A DNA stretch of 39,561 nucleotides from an uncultured Clostridia bacterium (lineage in GTDB: Bacteria > Bacillota > Clostridia > TANB77 > CAG-508): NCBI GenBank assembly GCA_944387555.1, contig CALXFH010000012.1, positions 1 to 39,561 of the forward strand, written 5' to 3'. Of the stretch, positions 33,426 through 39,561 are shown piece after piece (position 1 is the first letter of the stretch; every line of letters starts with the position of its first letter). Below the pieces are notes generated by a model. That model saw only the letters and a list, made by a program, of their open reading frames with translations, made no database searches and was not told the origin of the DNA. The position numbers were made by a program, and so were the translations under genes.

Positions 33426-34202
33426 TTAATTATTTTCTATTTGTGTACCGTTTATATTAATTTCATAATTTTCTTTATATACTAAATCTGATACTCTTAC
33501 TATTTCAAAACCTTTTTCTTTTATATTTTTTATTAACATATCTAAGCTTTCAGCTGTATGCTTAGTTCCATTATGGCTAAGTATTATATCTCCTGCTTGT
33601 AATTTATTTTTTATCCTATCCCACATTTCTTCTCCTGTTATTCCTGTATAATCTAAAGTATCTAAATTCCATTGAATTGGTATATATCCATTTTCTTTTG
33701 CTGCTTTTATTACTGTATTATTATATTCCCCATATGGAGCTCTATATAATTTATTTTCTTCCCCTGTTATATTTTTTATTTTCTCATTTGCTAAATTTAT
33801 TTCTTTTACATTATCCTCATAACTTAAATTGTTTACATGTTTATGTGTATCACTATGGTTTGCTATCTCATGACCTTCTTCATATATTTTCTTTACCGCT
33901 TCTGGATATTTATCAATCCATTCTCCCACCATAAAAAATGTTATTTTTACATTATTGTTTTTTAATGTTTCTAATATGCTATCTATATCATCTGCATTCC
34001 ACGCACAATTCATTGTGAAGGCTATCTTTTTTTCTTCTGTTTTTACATTATATATTGGAAGGAGCCTTTCACCACTAGATGATGTTTCTACAGTTTCTTC
34101 ACCATTTTTATTTAATGTACTTGCTACAAAGAATAATAAAACGACCGTTAAAACTGATACAAAATATGTTATTATTTTTTGTTTATTAAATACTAAAAAC
34201 AT
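33426..34202 (-). CDS. Polysaccharide deacetylase (PdaB/YlxY-like)
   Basis: This 258-residue membrane-anchored carbohydrate esterase removes acetyl groups from peptidoglycan or a related glycan. An N-terminal helix (IITYFVSVLTVVLLFFVAST) is followed by the NodB fold: MNCAWNADDIDSIL replaces the usual TFDDG, as in PdaB-like proteins of Clostridia; the zinc motif is HSDTHKHVNNL; RAPYGEYNNTV is motif 3; and LSHNGTKHT closes the site. The ribosome site (GGAGG) lies in the 3' arm of a hairpin just after the ATP-grasp gene, so translation may depend on upstream ribosomes. Specificity is unknown. Confidence 0.85.
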   Translation of the reverse strand: MFLVFNKQKIITYFVSVLTVVLLFFVASTLNKNGEETVETSSSGERLLPIYNVKTEEKKIAFTMNCAWNADDIDSILETLKNNNVKITFFMVGEWIDKYPEAVKKIYEEGHEIANHSDTHKHVNNLSYEDNVKEINLANEKIKNITGEENKLYRAPYGEYNNTVIKAAKENGYIPIQWNLDTLDYTGITGEEMWDRIKNKLQAGDIILSHNGTKHTAESLDMLIKNIKEKGFEIVRVSDLVYKENYEININGTQIENN

Positions 34203-34210
34203 AAAAAAAC

Positions 34211-34252
34211 CTCCAAGTTCAAGCTACTTTAATTGTATGCTTGTTCTTGGAG
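34211..34252 (-). promoter_or_regulatory. Hairpin that covers the deacetylase ribosome site
   Basis: On the minus strand CTCCAAGAACAAGC pairs with GCTTGAACTTGGAG (two mismatched pairs), then GTTTTTTTATG. The 3' arm contains GGAGG, the ribosome site of the deacetylase gene; the T7 run makes it look like a terminator too. It can either end transcription after the ATP-grasp gene or hide the ribosome site. Confidence 0.6.
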
Positions 34253-34264
34253 AAAAATACTTAG

Positions 34265-35197
34265 TTATTTAAAAATTTCTATTAGTGCCTTTGTATATAT
34301 TTCTTTAGTTAACTCTTTTCCATTTTCTACTATTTCAGAAAAAATGCTTGTTGCAACTCCTGAATTTATTTCTAATACATATAATTGGTTATTTAAAGTT
34401 TTTATAATATCAATAGTTGCAAAAGTCATGTCTAGCGCTTTCCCTGCTTTTATTGCTAAATCTTCTACTTTTTTATAGTTTTCATTTTCCTTATTTATAA
34501 CTTTAGCAGTTGCTCCACCATATAGATTATGCTTCCAAGAAAGTTCTATTTTTTCATCCAATTTGGGAACATAATCCATATCTATCTTACTTAAATTATT
34601 TTTTACAACTTCATTATCTGGAAGATTTAATCTCTCCACTAAAGTTTTAACATTGTCTTTTCCATTTCCAATAGCATAAGGCTTTTCTTTTTCATAGATT
34701 AATAAGATTTTACCATTTAAATAAAAAGCCCTATATTCCTTTTTTATATCATAAAAAGGACATATACTAATTGAAGTGTTTTTCTCTAATAAGTATTTAA
34801 CCGCTTCTTTTGCTTCATATATAGTATTACAAAGAAACACTCCTTTTCCTTCAAAACCATAATTTGGTTTTACAACTATTTTTCCTTCTTTTTCAAATTC
34901 TTTATTTACAATTTTCCAAACTTCCTCTTCTTTTATATAATCTTTTCTATCAATTGGATTAAATACCATAGTATGTTTTATTACTGGTATATTTTCAGAT
35001 TTTAATACTTCAAAAGTTGCGTACTTATCAGATGCAATTTTACTAGATGCTGTTTTATTTATATCAAAATTTCCTGTTATATATCTTATCTTGTTATTTT
35101 TTGATAACTTATAAATCCAACCATAAGATAAGCTTTCTATATTTATCTTCAATTCTTTACACAATTCTTGTAATATTTTAATAGTTTCTTTTTCCAT
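34265..35197 (-). CDS. ATP-grasp ligase-like protein
   Basis: This 310-residue protein has the ATP-grasp fold. The central domain has the nucleotide-binding lysine region KIVVKPNYGFEGKGVFLC and the ENTSISICPFYDIKKEYRAFYLNGKIL strand pair; the catalytic end VLEINSGVATSIFSE supplies the metal-binding Glu/Asn. It is closest in pattern to RimK/cyanophycin-synthetase-like ligases rather than D-Ala-D-Ala ligase. It would join an amine to a carboxylate; the substrate is unknown. It is transcribed between VanY and the deacetylase genes, so a wall-peptide substrate is possible. Confidence 0.7.
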   Translation of the reverse strand: MEKETIKILQELCKELKINIESLSYGWIYKLSKNNKIRYITGNFDINKTASSKIASDKYATFEVLKSENIPVIKHTMVFNPIDRKDYIKEEEVWKIVNKEFEKEGKIVVKPNYGFEGKGVFLCNTIYEAKEAVKYLLEKNTSISICPFYDIKKEYRAFYLNGKILLIYEKEKPYAIGNGKDNVKTLVERLNLPDNEVVKNNLSKIDMDYVPKLDEKIELSWKHNLYGGATAKVINKENENYKKVEDLAIKAGKALDMTFATIDIIKTLNNQLYVLEINSGVATSIFSEIVENGKELTKEIYTKALIEIFK

Positions 35198-35262
35198 TGT
35201 ATTACTTACTCCCTCTATCTTTTCTATTGTAAATAATACATTTGTTCAAACCTTTTGTCAAA

Positions 35263-36054
35263 CTAGTTTTCTTCCAAATATTTTATATACTCTTCTAAAC
35301 ACATATTTAGTTCATTCATTTTATAAGCATTTTCTTTTCCTACATATCTCCAATGCCAAGGCTCATATTCTATTCCTGTAATATTTGCTTTTTCTTCTGG
35401 ATATCTCATTACAAAGCCATAATCTTTTGCATTTTTACTTAACCACTCAAATGCTTTTGTATTCTTAAAATCCTCATTTACTCTATTAAAATCTACTGCT
35501 AGTCCTAAATTATGCTCACTTTCTCCTGGTTTATTTATATATTTTAATGTCAAACTTTCTGCTTCTTCTTTTTTTAGTCCTAATTTTAAATATTCATTAA
35601 TTCTATTATTATATAATTTTTCTTGATATTCTATACTTCTATATGCTGACTGCACCCAAATATTATTTATCCCTACACTTTTCATAGATTGCATCATTTC
35701 TTTTAAATCTGCAATTATTCTTTTATCAACCTGTCTAGTTTTATCAACATTTGCAAGCTCTATTGTAAAATCTTGTGGCAATGGGTTTTCTTTATTTACT
35801 AATATTAATCGCCAATCATTTATTTTTCTTTTTTCTTCTTTAGGAATTACAATTTCTATTACATTATTTTCTTCTACTGTCTCACTTGATGTCTCAACCT
35901 TTTTTTCCTCTTTTTCTTTATGATTAAAGAAAATAAGGCTTATTAAAATAATACTTATACCGAGAAACAGCATAAGTATTATAAGTATTATTTCTAAATT
36001 TTTTTTACTTTTCTTTTTATATCTTTCCCTTTTATTTTCTACACTATTTTTCAT
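35263..36054 (-). CDS. D-Ala-D-Ala carboxypeptidase, VanY-type (M15B)
   Basis: This 263-residue protein has an N-terminal membrane helix (IILIILMLFLGISIILISLIF) and an extracellular zinc peptidase domain that trims D-Ala from peptidoglycan stem peptides. Motifs: WVQSAYRSIEYQEKLY (substrate-binding), SEHNLGLAVDF (zinc ligands His and Asp) and EPWHWRYVG (last His). All key residues are present. It lies 26 bp downstream of the anti-sigma gene, so it probably belongs to the ECF operon. Confidence 0.92.
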   Translation of the reverse strand: MKNSVENKRERYKKKSKKNLEIILIILMLFLGISIILISLIFFNHKEKEEKKVETSSETVEENNVIEIVIPKEEKRKINDWRLILVNKENPLPQDFTIELANVDKTRQVDKRIIADLKEMMQSMKSVGINNIWVQSAYRSIEYQEKLYNNRINEYLKLGLKKEEAESLTLKYINKPGESEHNLGLAVDFNRVNEDFKNTKAFEWLSKNAKDYGFVMRYPEEKANITGIEYEPWHWRYVGKENAYKMNELNMCLEEYIKYLEEN

Positions 36055-36079
36055 TTTATCTTTCTCTTATTTTTTCCTT

Positions 36080-37198
36080 TTATGCAAAATTGTTTGGATC
36101 ATTTTTTAAATTCTCTATATAATTTGCTGGATTATATGTTGCCCCACCAATTATTTCTCCTGTTGTACTATCTACAAAATACGTAAATGAATTTAATTTA
36201 TTTTCTTCTTCTACATAATTTATAGTAACAAGCCATACTCTTCTTACCCTATTTTCTGCTACGTAATATCCATCTTCTAATGATATTTTTCCTGCTTCAT
36301 ATTCATCTTTTCTAGTTTCTCTTAAGTAAGCCTCTGGGTTCATTTTTTGAATTGATCCTTCTACCGTTACACTTTCTATTTCTCTATTTGGCTCTATTTC
36401 TTTATCTTTATTTTTTGCAATTTCAATTGCTTCTTCTTCTGTTTTAACAACCTCGTTATTTTCAAAAGTTCCTCTTTCAACGTTTAATTGGTAAATTCCA
36501 TTTATTGTTGGAACCCAGCCAATAAGCACTTTTTCATAGGGATTTATTTCTTCTCCATATTTTCTATAAAATTCTGCATACCATATATATGAAGCTTCAT
36601 CCGTTTCCATGTTTCTTGTTAGTTTTACTAATTCATACTCTCCTTCAATATCAGGTAAATATTTTTTAAATAATTCTTTTGCAGTAATCCTTGCCTCATC
36701 TCTTGTTATTCCATAATTATATGGTATTTTATAATTCCAAGTAGGAACTTGTATTGATTTTAGTTCTCCAGTTTTTGCATCTATTCTAATTGTTGCTTTT
36801 TGTGAGCCCATACTCCATTCATTTTCGTCTGATAAAAATTCTTTATTTAAGTTTTGATTTAGAACTTCATCATCTTCTAATCCTACTTGTTTTAAGTATT
36901 TATTTCCCAATTCATTTGCTTCTTTGGCTGATATACATTGTTCTTTTTCTTCGTCTGATACTTCTTCATTTATTGTATATTTTTTAGGTTCTTTCCAAAT
37001 ATTTTGATATGTGACTGCCCCACAATATCCTACCCCTACTGTTAAACTAAGTGCTATTAAAAATGTAGCTGCTATTTTCAAAGGACTTTTCTTTGGTTTC
37101 TTAAATCTTATATTATAAAATTCATCTTTTTCTTTAGAGTTAACTGCTTCTACTTTTTTTGCATAAATTTCTTCCAAATACTCTTTATTAGACTTCAT
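36080..37198 (-). CDS. Membrane anti-sigma-like protein with YcdB/PepSY-like domain
   Basis: This 372-residue protein has a short cytoplasmic N-terminus (~50 residues), one membrane helix (AATFLIALSLTVGVGYCGAV) and a large outer domain. The outer part has two repeats of the PepSY-like form (ISAKEANELGNKYLKQVG...IRIDAKTGELKSIQV and VVKTEEEAIEIAKNKDKEI...FVDSTTGEIIGGATYNP). Its gene overlaps the sigma gene by 11 bp, the usual arrangement for a sigma/anti-sigma pair, so it most likely binds and holds the ECF sigma. This role is inferred from context. Confidence 0.75.
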   Translation of the reverse strand: MKSNKEYLEEIYAKKVEAVNSKEKDEFYNIRFKKPKKSPLKIAATFLIALSLTVGVGYCGAVTYQNIWKEPKKYTINEEVSDEEKEQCISAKEANELGNKYLKQVGLEDDEVLNQNLNKEFLSDENEWSMGSQKATIRIDAKTGELKSIQVPTWNYKIPYNYGITRDEARITAKELFKKYLPDIEGEYELVKLTRNMETDEASYIWYAEFYRKYGEEINPYEKVLIGWVPTINGIYQLNVERGTFENNEVVKTEEEAIEIAKNKDKEIEPNREIESVTVEGSIQKMNPEAYLRETRKDEYEAGKISLEDGYYVAENRVRRVWLVTINYVEEENKLNSFTYFVDSTTGEIIGGATYNPANYIENLKNDPNNFA

Positions 37199-37739
37199 AA
37201 GAAAATCCCTCCTTTTCCAAAGCTTCTTTTAGCTTTCTTTTAGCTCTATTAAGCATCACTTTTACTTGCCCTACATTTTTATCCATAATTTTGGCAACTT
37301 CTTTATATTTAAAACCTTCTAAAGAAGTTAAGCATATTACAGCTTGGTAATCTGGTTTTAATTTATTAATTACTTTTCTTATATTTTGGGATGTCTCATT
37401 TTTATATACAATTTCTTCTAAGTTGTTATCTTCTATATATAAATTTTCATAATCTAAACCACTTATTGCTCTTTTTTCTCTTTTCAAATAATTTAACGCT
37501 CTACATTTTGCTATCATATATAAATATGTCTTAAAAGAATATTTAAAATCATATTGGTCTTTATGTAAAAGTAAATATACAAAGACATCTTGTGATATAT
37601 CTTCTGCTATTTCTGTGTTTTTCGTATATCTTGATATAAAATATATTATATGGTCTTTATGTCTTTTTACAATTTCTTCAAAAGCATTATTATCACCTTT
37701 TAAATACTTTTGATACAATTCTTTATCTGTTATTTCCAT
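37188..37739 (-). CDS. ECF-type RNA polymerase sigma factor
   Basis: This 183-residue sigma-70 family protein has region 2 (YFISRYTKNTEIAEDISQDVFVYLLLHKDQYDFKYSFKTYLYMIAKCRALNYLKREKR) and region 4 (LKPDYQAVICLTSLEGFKYKEVAKIMDKNVGQVKVMLNRAKRKLKE), with nothing between but a short linker, the ECF design. The ATG at 37739 follows AAAGGGGATGG; an upstream ATG is less well placed. The anti-sigma gene overlaps its end. It probably directs the envelope genes downstream; no recognisable -35 could be assigned. Confidence 0.9.
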   Translation of the reverse strand: MEITDKELYQKYLKGDNNAFEEIVKRHKDHIIYFISRYTKNTEIAEDISQDVFVYLLLHKDQYDFKYSFKTYLYMIAKCRALNYLKREKRAISGLDYENLYIEDNNLEEIVYKNETSQNIRKVINKLKPDYQAVICLTSLEGFKYKEVAKIMDKNVGQVKVMLNRAKRKLKEALEKEGFSYEV

Positions 37740-37819
37740 TAGTCCATCCCCTTTTATTTTCATACACTAATTATACAATTGTTTTAAAAAAAGGTTACAC
37801 TTCTAAATGTTATTTTTAT

Positions 37820-37848
37820 GTTGTTTTTTAGGATGGGGGAAAAAACAA
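37820..37848. repeat. REP-like hairpin, copy 8 (upstream of the ECF sigma gene)
   Basis: GTTGTTTTTT and AAAAAACAAC arms surround AGGATGGGGG. It lies after the terminator of the DUF4190-like gene, the only copy with that order. Confidence 0.6.
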
Positions 37849-37850
37849 CA

Positions 37851-37884
37851 AAAAATACGAAAACTAAATTAGCTTTCGTATTTT
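37851..37884 (-). terminator. Terminator of the DUF4190-like gene
   Basis: AAAATACGAAAGCTAA pairs with TTAGTTTTCGTATTTT (one unpaired position), minus strand, ending in T run. Confidence 0.75.
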
Positions 37885-37899
37885 CATTATTTTTATTTT

Positions 37900-38415
37900 T
37901 TATAACCAATCATTATAATCGTAATAATCCTTATAATCATAATCATCATATGCATTATAATGATAATTGTAATCATAATTGTGGTCTTCATAATATTCTA
38001 AAGCATCTTTTAATCCTGAAAAAGTTCCAACACCTATTACAAAAAATATAAATGCATAAAGTAAAATCATTAATACAAATCCAACAGATCCTGTTGAAAT
38101 ACCTGCAATCGCCATTCCTCTTTTACTAGATTTTAGTGATATTATACCAAATACTAAAGCTAGGATTGCACAAGGTATAGATATATACCAAACACAAAAT
38201 AGTACTAATGCAACAATTCCTAGTACCATTGATGCAATTGCTAATCCTTTTCTGTCTTTTTCTGGCATTTTAGTTTCTGTCTTTGTTTCTTCCTTTTTTA
38301 CTTCTACTTTCTTTGCTGGTTCTTCATTAGAGACTTCTATAACTTCTTGTTTTTCTTCTTGTTTTATTTCTTCATTGTTTATTTCTAATTCTTCTTTTTT
38401 ATTATTTTCTTCCAT
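37900..38415 (-). CDS. DUF4190-like membrane protein
   Basis: This 171-residue protein has a long Glu/Lys-rich N-terminus (to residue ~62) and then the DUF4190 block GLAIASMVLGIVALVLFC...IPCAILALVFGIISLKSSKRGMAIAGISTGSVGFVLMILLYAF with two to three membrane helices. The C-terminal 35 residues are unusually rich in Tyr, Asp and Asn (YDYNYHYNAYDDYDYKDYYD). Function unknown; the Tyr/Asp tail might bind metal or a partner. The ATG at 38415 follows GGAGGAGATAAT. Confidence 0.8.
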   Translation of the reverse strand: MEENNKKEELEINNEEIKQEEKQEVIEVSNEEPAKKVEVKKEETKTETKMPEKDRKGLAIASMVLGIVALVLFCVWYISIPCAILALVFGIISLKSSKRGMAIAGISTGSVGFVLMILLYAFIFFVIGVGTFSGLKDALEYYEDHNYDYNYHYNAYDDYDYKDYYDYNDWL

Positions 38416-38574
38416 ATTATCTCCTCCAATCATAATTCTATTATACTATATTTATGACACTTTTACAATATTTGCACATATAAAAATTAGACAAAATTAG
38501 TCAAACTTGTTATTTTTTATTCATATTATATATAAACAGCGTATATGTTGTTTATTAAGAAAGGAATGATAAAT

Positions 38575-39057
38575 ATGGAAAAAGACGATTGTAAAAAACC
38601 TTATTGTCCAATTTTAGATGTTGATGGTGTAATTTCTGGAGGAAAACAATTTGACTTAGATATAACTTTACCAGAAGATAATCGTGACGTTATTTACGGT
38701 GTTGTTAAAGATTGTTTCAAAGAGCCAGTTGATAATGCTGTTATTAAATTAGTTGAAGTCGTTTGTGAAGACGGAAAAGAAGAAAGAAGGCCAATAGGCC
38801 ATACTTTTACAGATGAAGAAGGAGAATTTGTTTTTGGTCCTTTATGCCCTGGTAAAGAATATGCTATTCAAATATGGGTTAATAATACAAAAAAAGTAAA
38901 AATATGTGCTAAATGTCATCATGAAGGTAAATGTTTAAAAGGTGAAAAACACGATAAATGTGACTGCTATATAGATGATAGAAAAGAAAAATGTGACTGT
39001 AAAAAAGAAAAAGAAACTTTTTTAAAAGAAGAAGATTTTAAAGATTTAAACTTCTAA
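38575..39057 (+). CDS. Cys-rich protein with a carboxypeptidase-regulatory-like (beta-sandwich) domain
   Basis: This 160-residue protein has a transthyretin-like beta-sandwich domain (VIYGVVKDCFKEPVDNAVIKLVEV...GHTFTDEEGEFVFGPLCPGKEYAIQIWV, residues ~38-115), a fold used in extracellular or coat proteins. The C-terminus is rich in Cys and Lys (CAKCHHEGKCLKGEKHDKCDCYIDDRKEKCDCKKEKE), about eight cysteines in 40 residues. There is no signal peptide. A spore-coat or stress role is possible, not shown. The ATG at 38575 is preferred to two upstream ATGs by ribosome-site spacing (AAAGGA). Confidence 0.75.
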   Translation: MEKDDCKKPYCPILDVDGVISGGKQFDLDITLPEDNRDVIYGVVKDCFKEPVDNAVIKLVEVVCEDGKEERRPIGHTFTDEEGEFVFGPLCPGKEYAIQIWVNNTKKVKICAKCHHEGKCLKGEKHDKCDCYIDDRKEKCDCKKEKETFLKEEDFKDLNF

Positions 39058-39071
39058 CTTTATGTAAATAG

Positions 39072-39101
39072 TTGACAAAATCTGCTATTTTATGGTATTA
39101 T
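39072..39101 (+). promoter_or_regulatory. Promoter of the structured RNA
   Basis: TTGACA (39072-39077) and TATTAT (39096-39101) have 18 bp spacing. Transcription should start near 39108. Confidence 0.7.
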
Positions 39102-39107
39102 ATTTAT

Positions 39108-39288
39108 AAGGTTGCCAAGTAGCAACCTTTGTAATATCCGATAGGAGTATATTAATGAATGGCCCTCCCCCATGGTTTACGTACAACTTCTTTATTCATT
39201 AATCTAAACTCCTTATCGGAACCCCAAAGCTTAATTGCTTTGGGTGGGAGGCACTTATCGAATATCGAAGGTGCCTCCCTATTTTTTT
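39108..39288 (+). ncRNA. Structured RNA with internal 15-codon ORF (unclassified)
   Basis: After a consensus promoter the plus strand folds into H1 (AAGGTTGC/GCAACCTT, 39108-39129), a long irregular H2 (CCGATAGGAGT...ACTCCTTATCGG, 39138-39219), H3 (CCCAAAGC/GCTTTGGG, 39223-39244) and a terminator stem (GGGAGGCAC/GTGCCTCCC, 39246-39279) with T7. The H2 loop CCTCCC could instead pair with GGGAGG of the terminator, suggesting a switch. It may belong to a known clostridial family (raiA- or 6S-like), but I cannot confirm one. No plus-strand gene follows in the window. Confidence 0.7.
39155..39202 (+). CDS. Candidate 15-residue peptide MNGPPPWFTYNFFIH
   Basis: Inside H2 an ATG (39155) lies 7 bp after TAGGAG and opens a 15-codon ORF. 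It contains Pro-Pro-Pro-Trp, a sequence that slows ribosomes, then a hydrophobic aromatic end. Its ribosome site and stop codon lie on opposite arms of H2. It might act as a leader peptide for the structure rather than as a product. The reverse strand also has an AAGGAG-ATG ORF here, so chance symmetry is possible. Confidence 0.4.
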   Translation: MNGPPPWFTYNFFIH

Positions 39289-39326
39289 ATATTTCGATTT
39301 ATTTATAATTATTTTTTCTCGAATTT

Positions 39327-39467
39327 CTATATAATTCCCATCTTTTTAGCCATTTTCTTTCCTTGTTTCATAACTGTTTTTTTATTCATTTTACTACTTT
39401 CAGCATACATCATAACTAAACCAGTAGTAATCAATCCACCTATCATGACTCCTTTAATAAATTTCAT
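39327..39467 (-). CDS. Small membrane protein (YtxH-like)
   Basis: This 46-residue protein starts at the ATG at 39467 after GAGAGGTGATTTT; a longer upstream frame lacks a ribosome site. One short hydrophobic glycine-rich helix (FIKGVMIGGLITTGLVMMY) is followed by a basic tail (KKTVMKQGKKMAKKMG). The layout resembles YtxH-type small membrane proteins. Role unknown. Confidence 0.65.
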   Translation of the reverse strand: MKFIKGVMIGGLITTGLVMMYAESSKMNKKTVMKQGKKMAKKMGII

Positions 39468-39561
39468 AAAATCACCTCTCTTTTTTATTGGTAGTGTGAA
39501 AACTTTATAAGCTTCCAACTACTTTTTTGTTTATTTTTTAGTCTTTTTTGACTTTTTTATT

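Noticed and set aside
39155..39202. Reverse-strand peptide MNKEVVRKPWGRAIH
   Set aside because: It has a ribosome-site-like AAGGAG, but promoter and terminator both read on the plus strand; likely the mirror of the H2 stem.
1..39561. tRNA, rRNA or CRISPR arrays
   Set aside because: Looked for cloverleaf-like T-loop motifs and regularly spaced repeats; none convincing.

Overview
The window comes from a very AT-rich, endospore-forming, anaerobic Clostridia-type Firmicute. The evidence is the clostridial order murA-divIB-DUF881-DUF881-sbp-ftsA-ftsZ-spoIIGA-sigE-sigG-ylmC, a pyruvate formate-lyase pair, strong AGGAGG ribosome sites and codon use dominated by A/T-ending codons. An uncultured gut-type lineage is plausible, but the sequence does not prove it.

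Layout. 1-457 holds tandem leftward promoters, two of them with Spo0A-like boxes. 458-10218 (minus) is the division and sporulation cluster. 10349-13906 holds a small membrane protein, three small orphan genes with a shared promoter/hairpin layout, and asnS. 14111-19157 has an M23 peptidase, a Cro/CI-type regulator and pflB-pflA. 19306-23371 is the accessory part: an AbiL-like ATPase/RloB pair, a regulator, a pilin-like protein with a hypervariable C-type-lectin end (probable diversity-generating retroelement target) and a remnant of a second such gene. 23601-25808 is a CadA/CadC-type metal efflux operon. 26172-32712 has a zinc-ribbon protein, a winged-helix protein, an S1-domain protein, RluB- and RluD-type pseudouridine synthases, a GT-C-like membrane protein and a double-OB SSB. 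32822-37739 is an envelope cluster (polysaccharide deacetylase, ATP-grasp enzyme, VanY-type carboxypeptidase) downstream of an ECF sigma/anti-sigma pair. 37900-39561 has small membrane and Cys-rich proteins and a structured RNA carrying a 15-codon ORF.

Main result. Four conserved genes (sigE, divIB/ftsQ, murA, rluD-type) are each broken by one extra base, and in all four that base is the C of an in-frame CGG codon. Skipping it makes the next codon GGA or GGT (Gly) and restores a normal-length protein. The Gly is the family residue in MurA and SigE. Scanning every CGG trinucleotide by eye, I found no other in-frame CGG in the conserved genes; the only others are three in two small orphan genes, where CGG reads as Arg. 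Random sequencing error would not give this pattern. It suggests that CGG is unassigned or poorly decoded in this organism and that CGGN acts as a +1 recoding signal giving Gly, in essential division, wall and sporulation genes.

Other notable features are a family of gene-end hairpins with a GGGACGGGGTC loop, ribosome-binding-site hairpins on the orphan genes, a hypervariable lectin-like target with no reverse transcriptase in view, and the structured RNA with an internal PPPW peptide ORF. I saw no tRNA, rRNA, CRISPR array or transposase gene.
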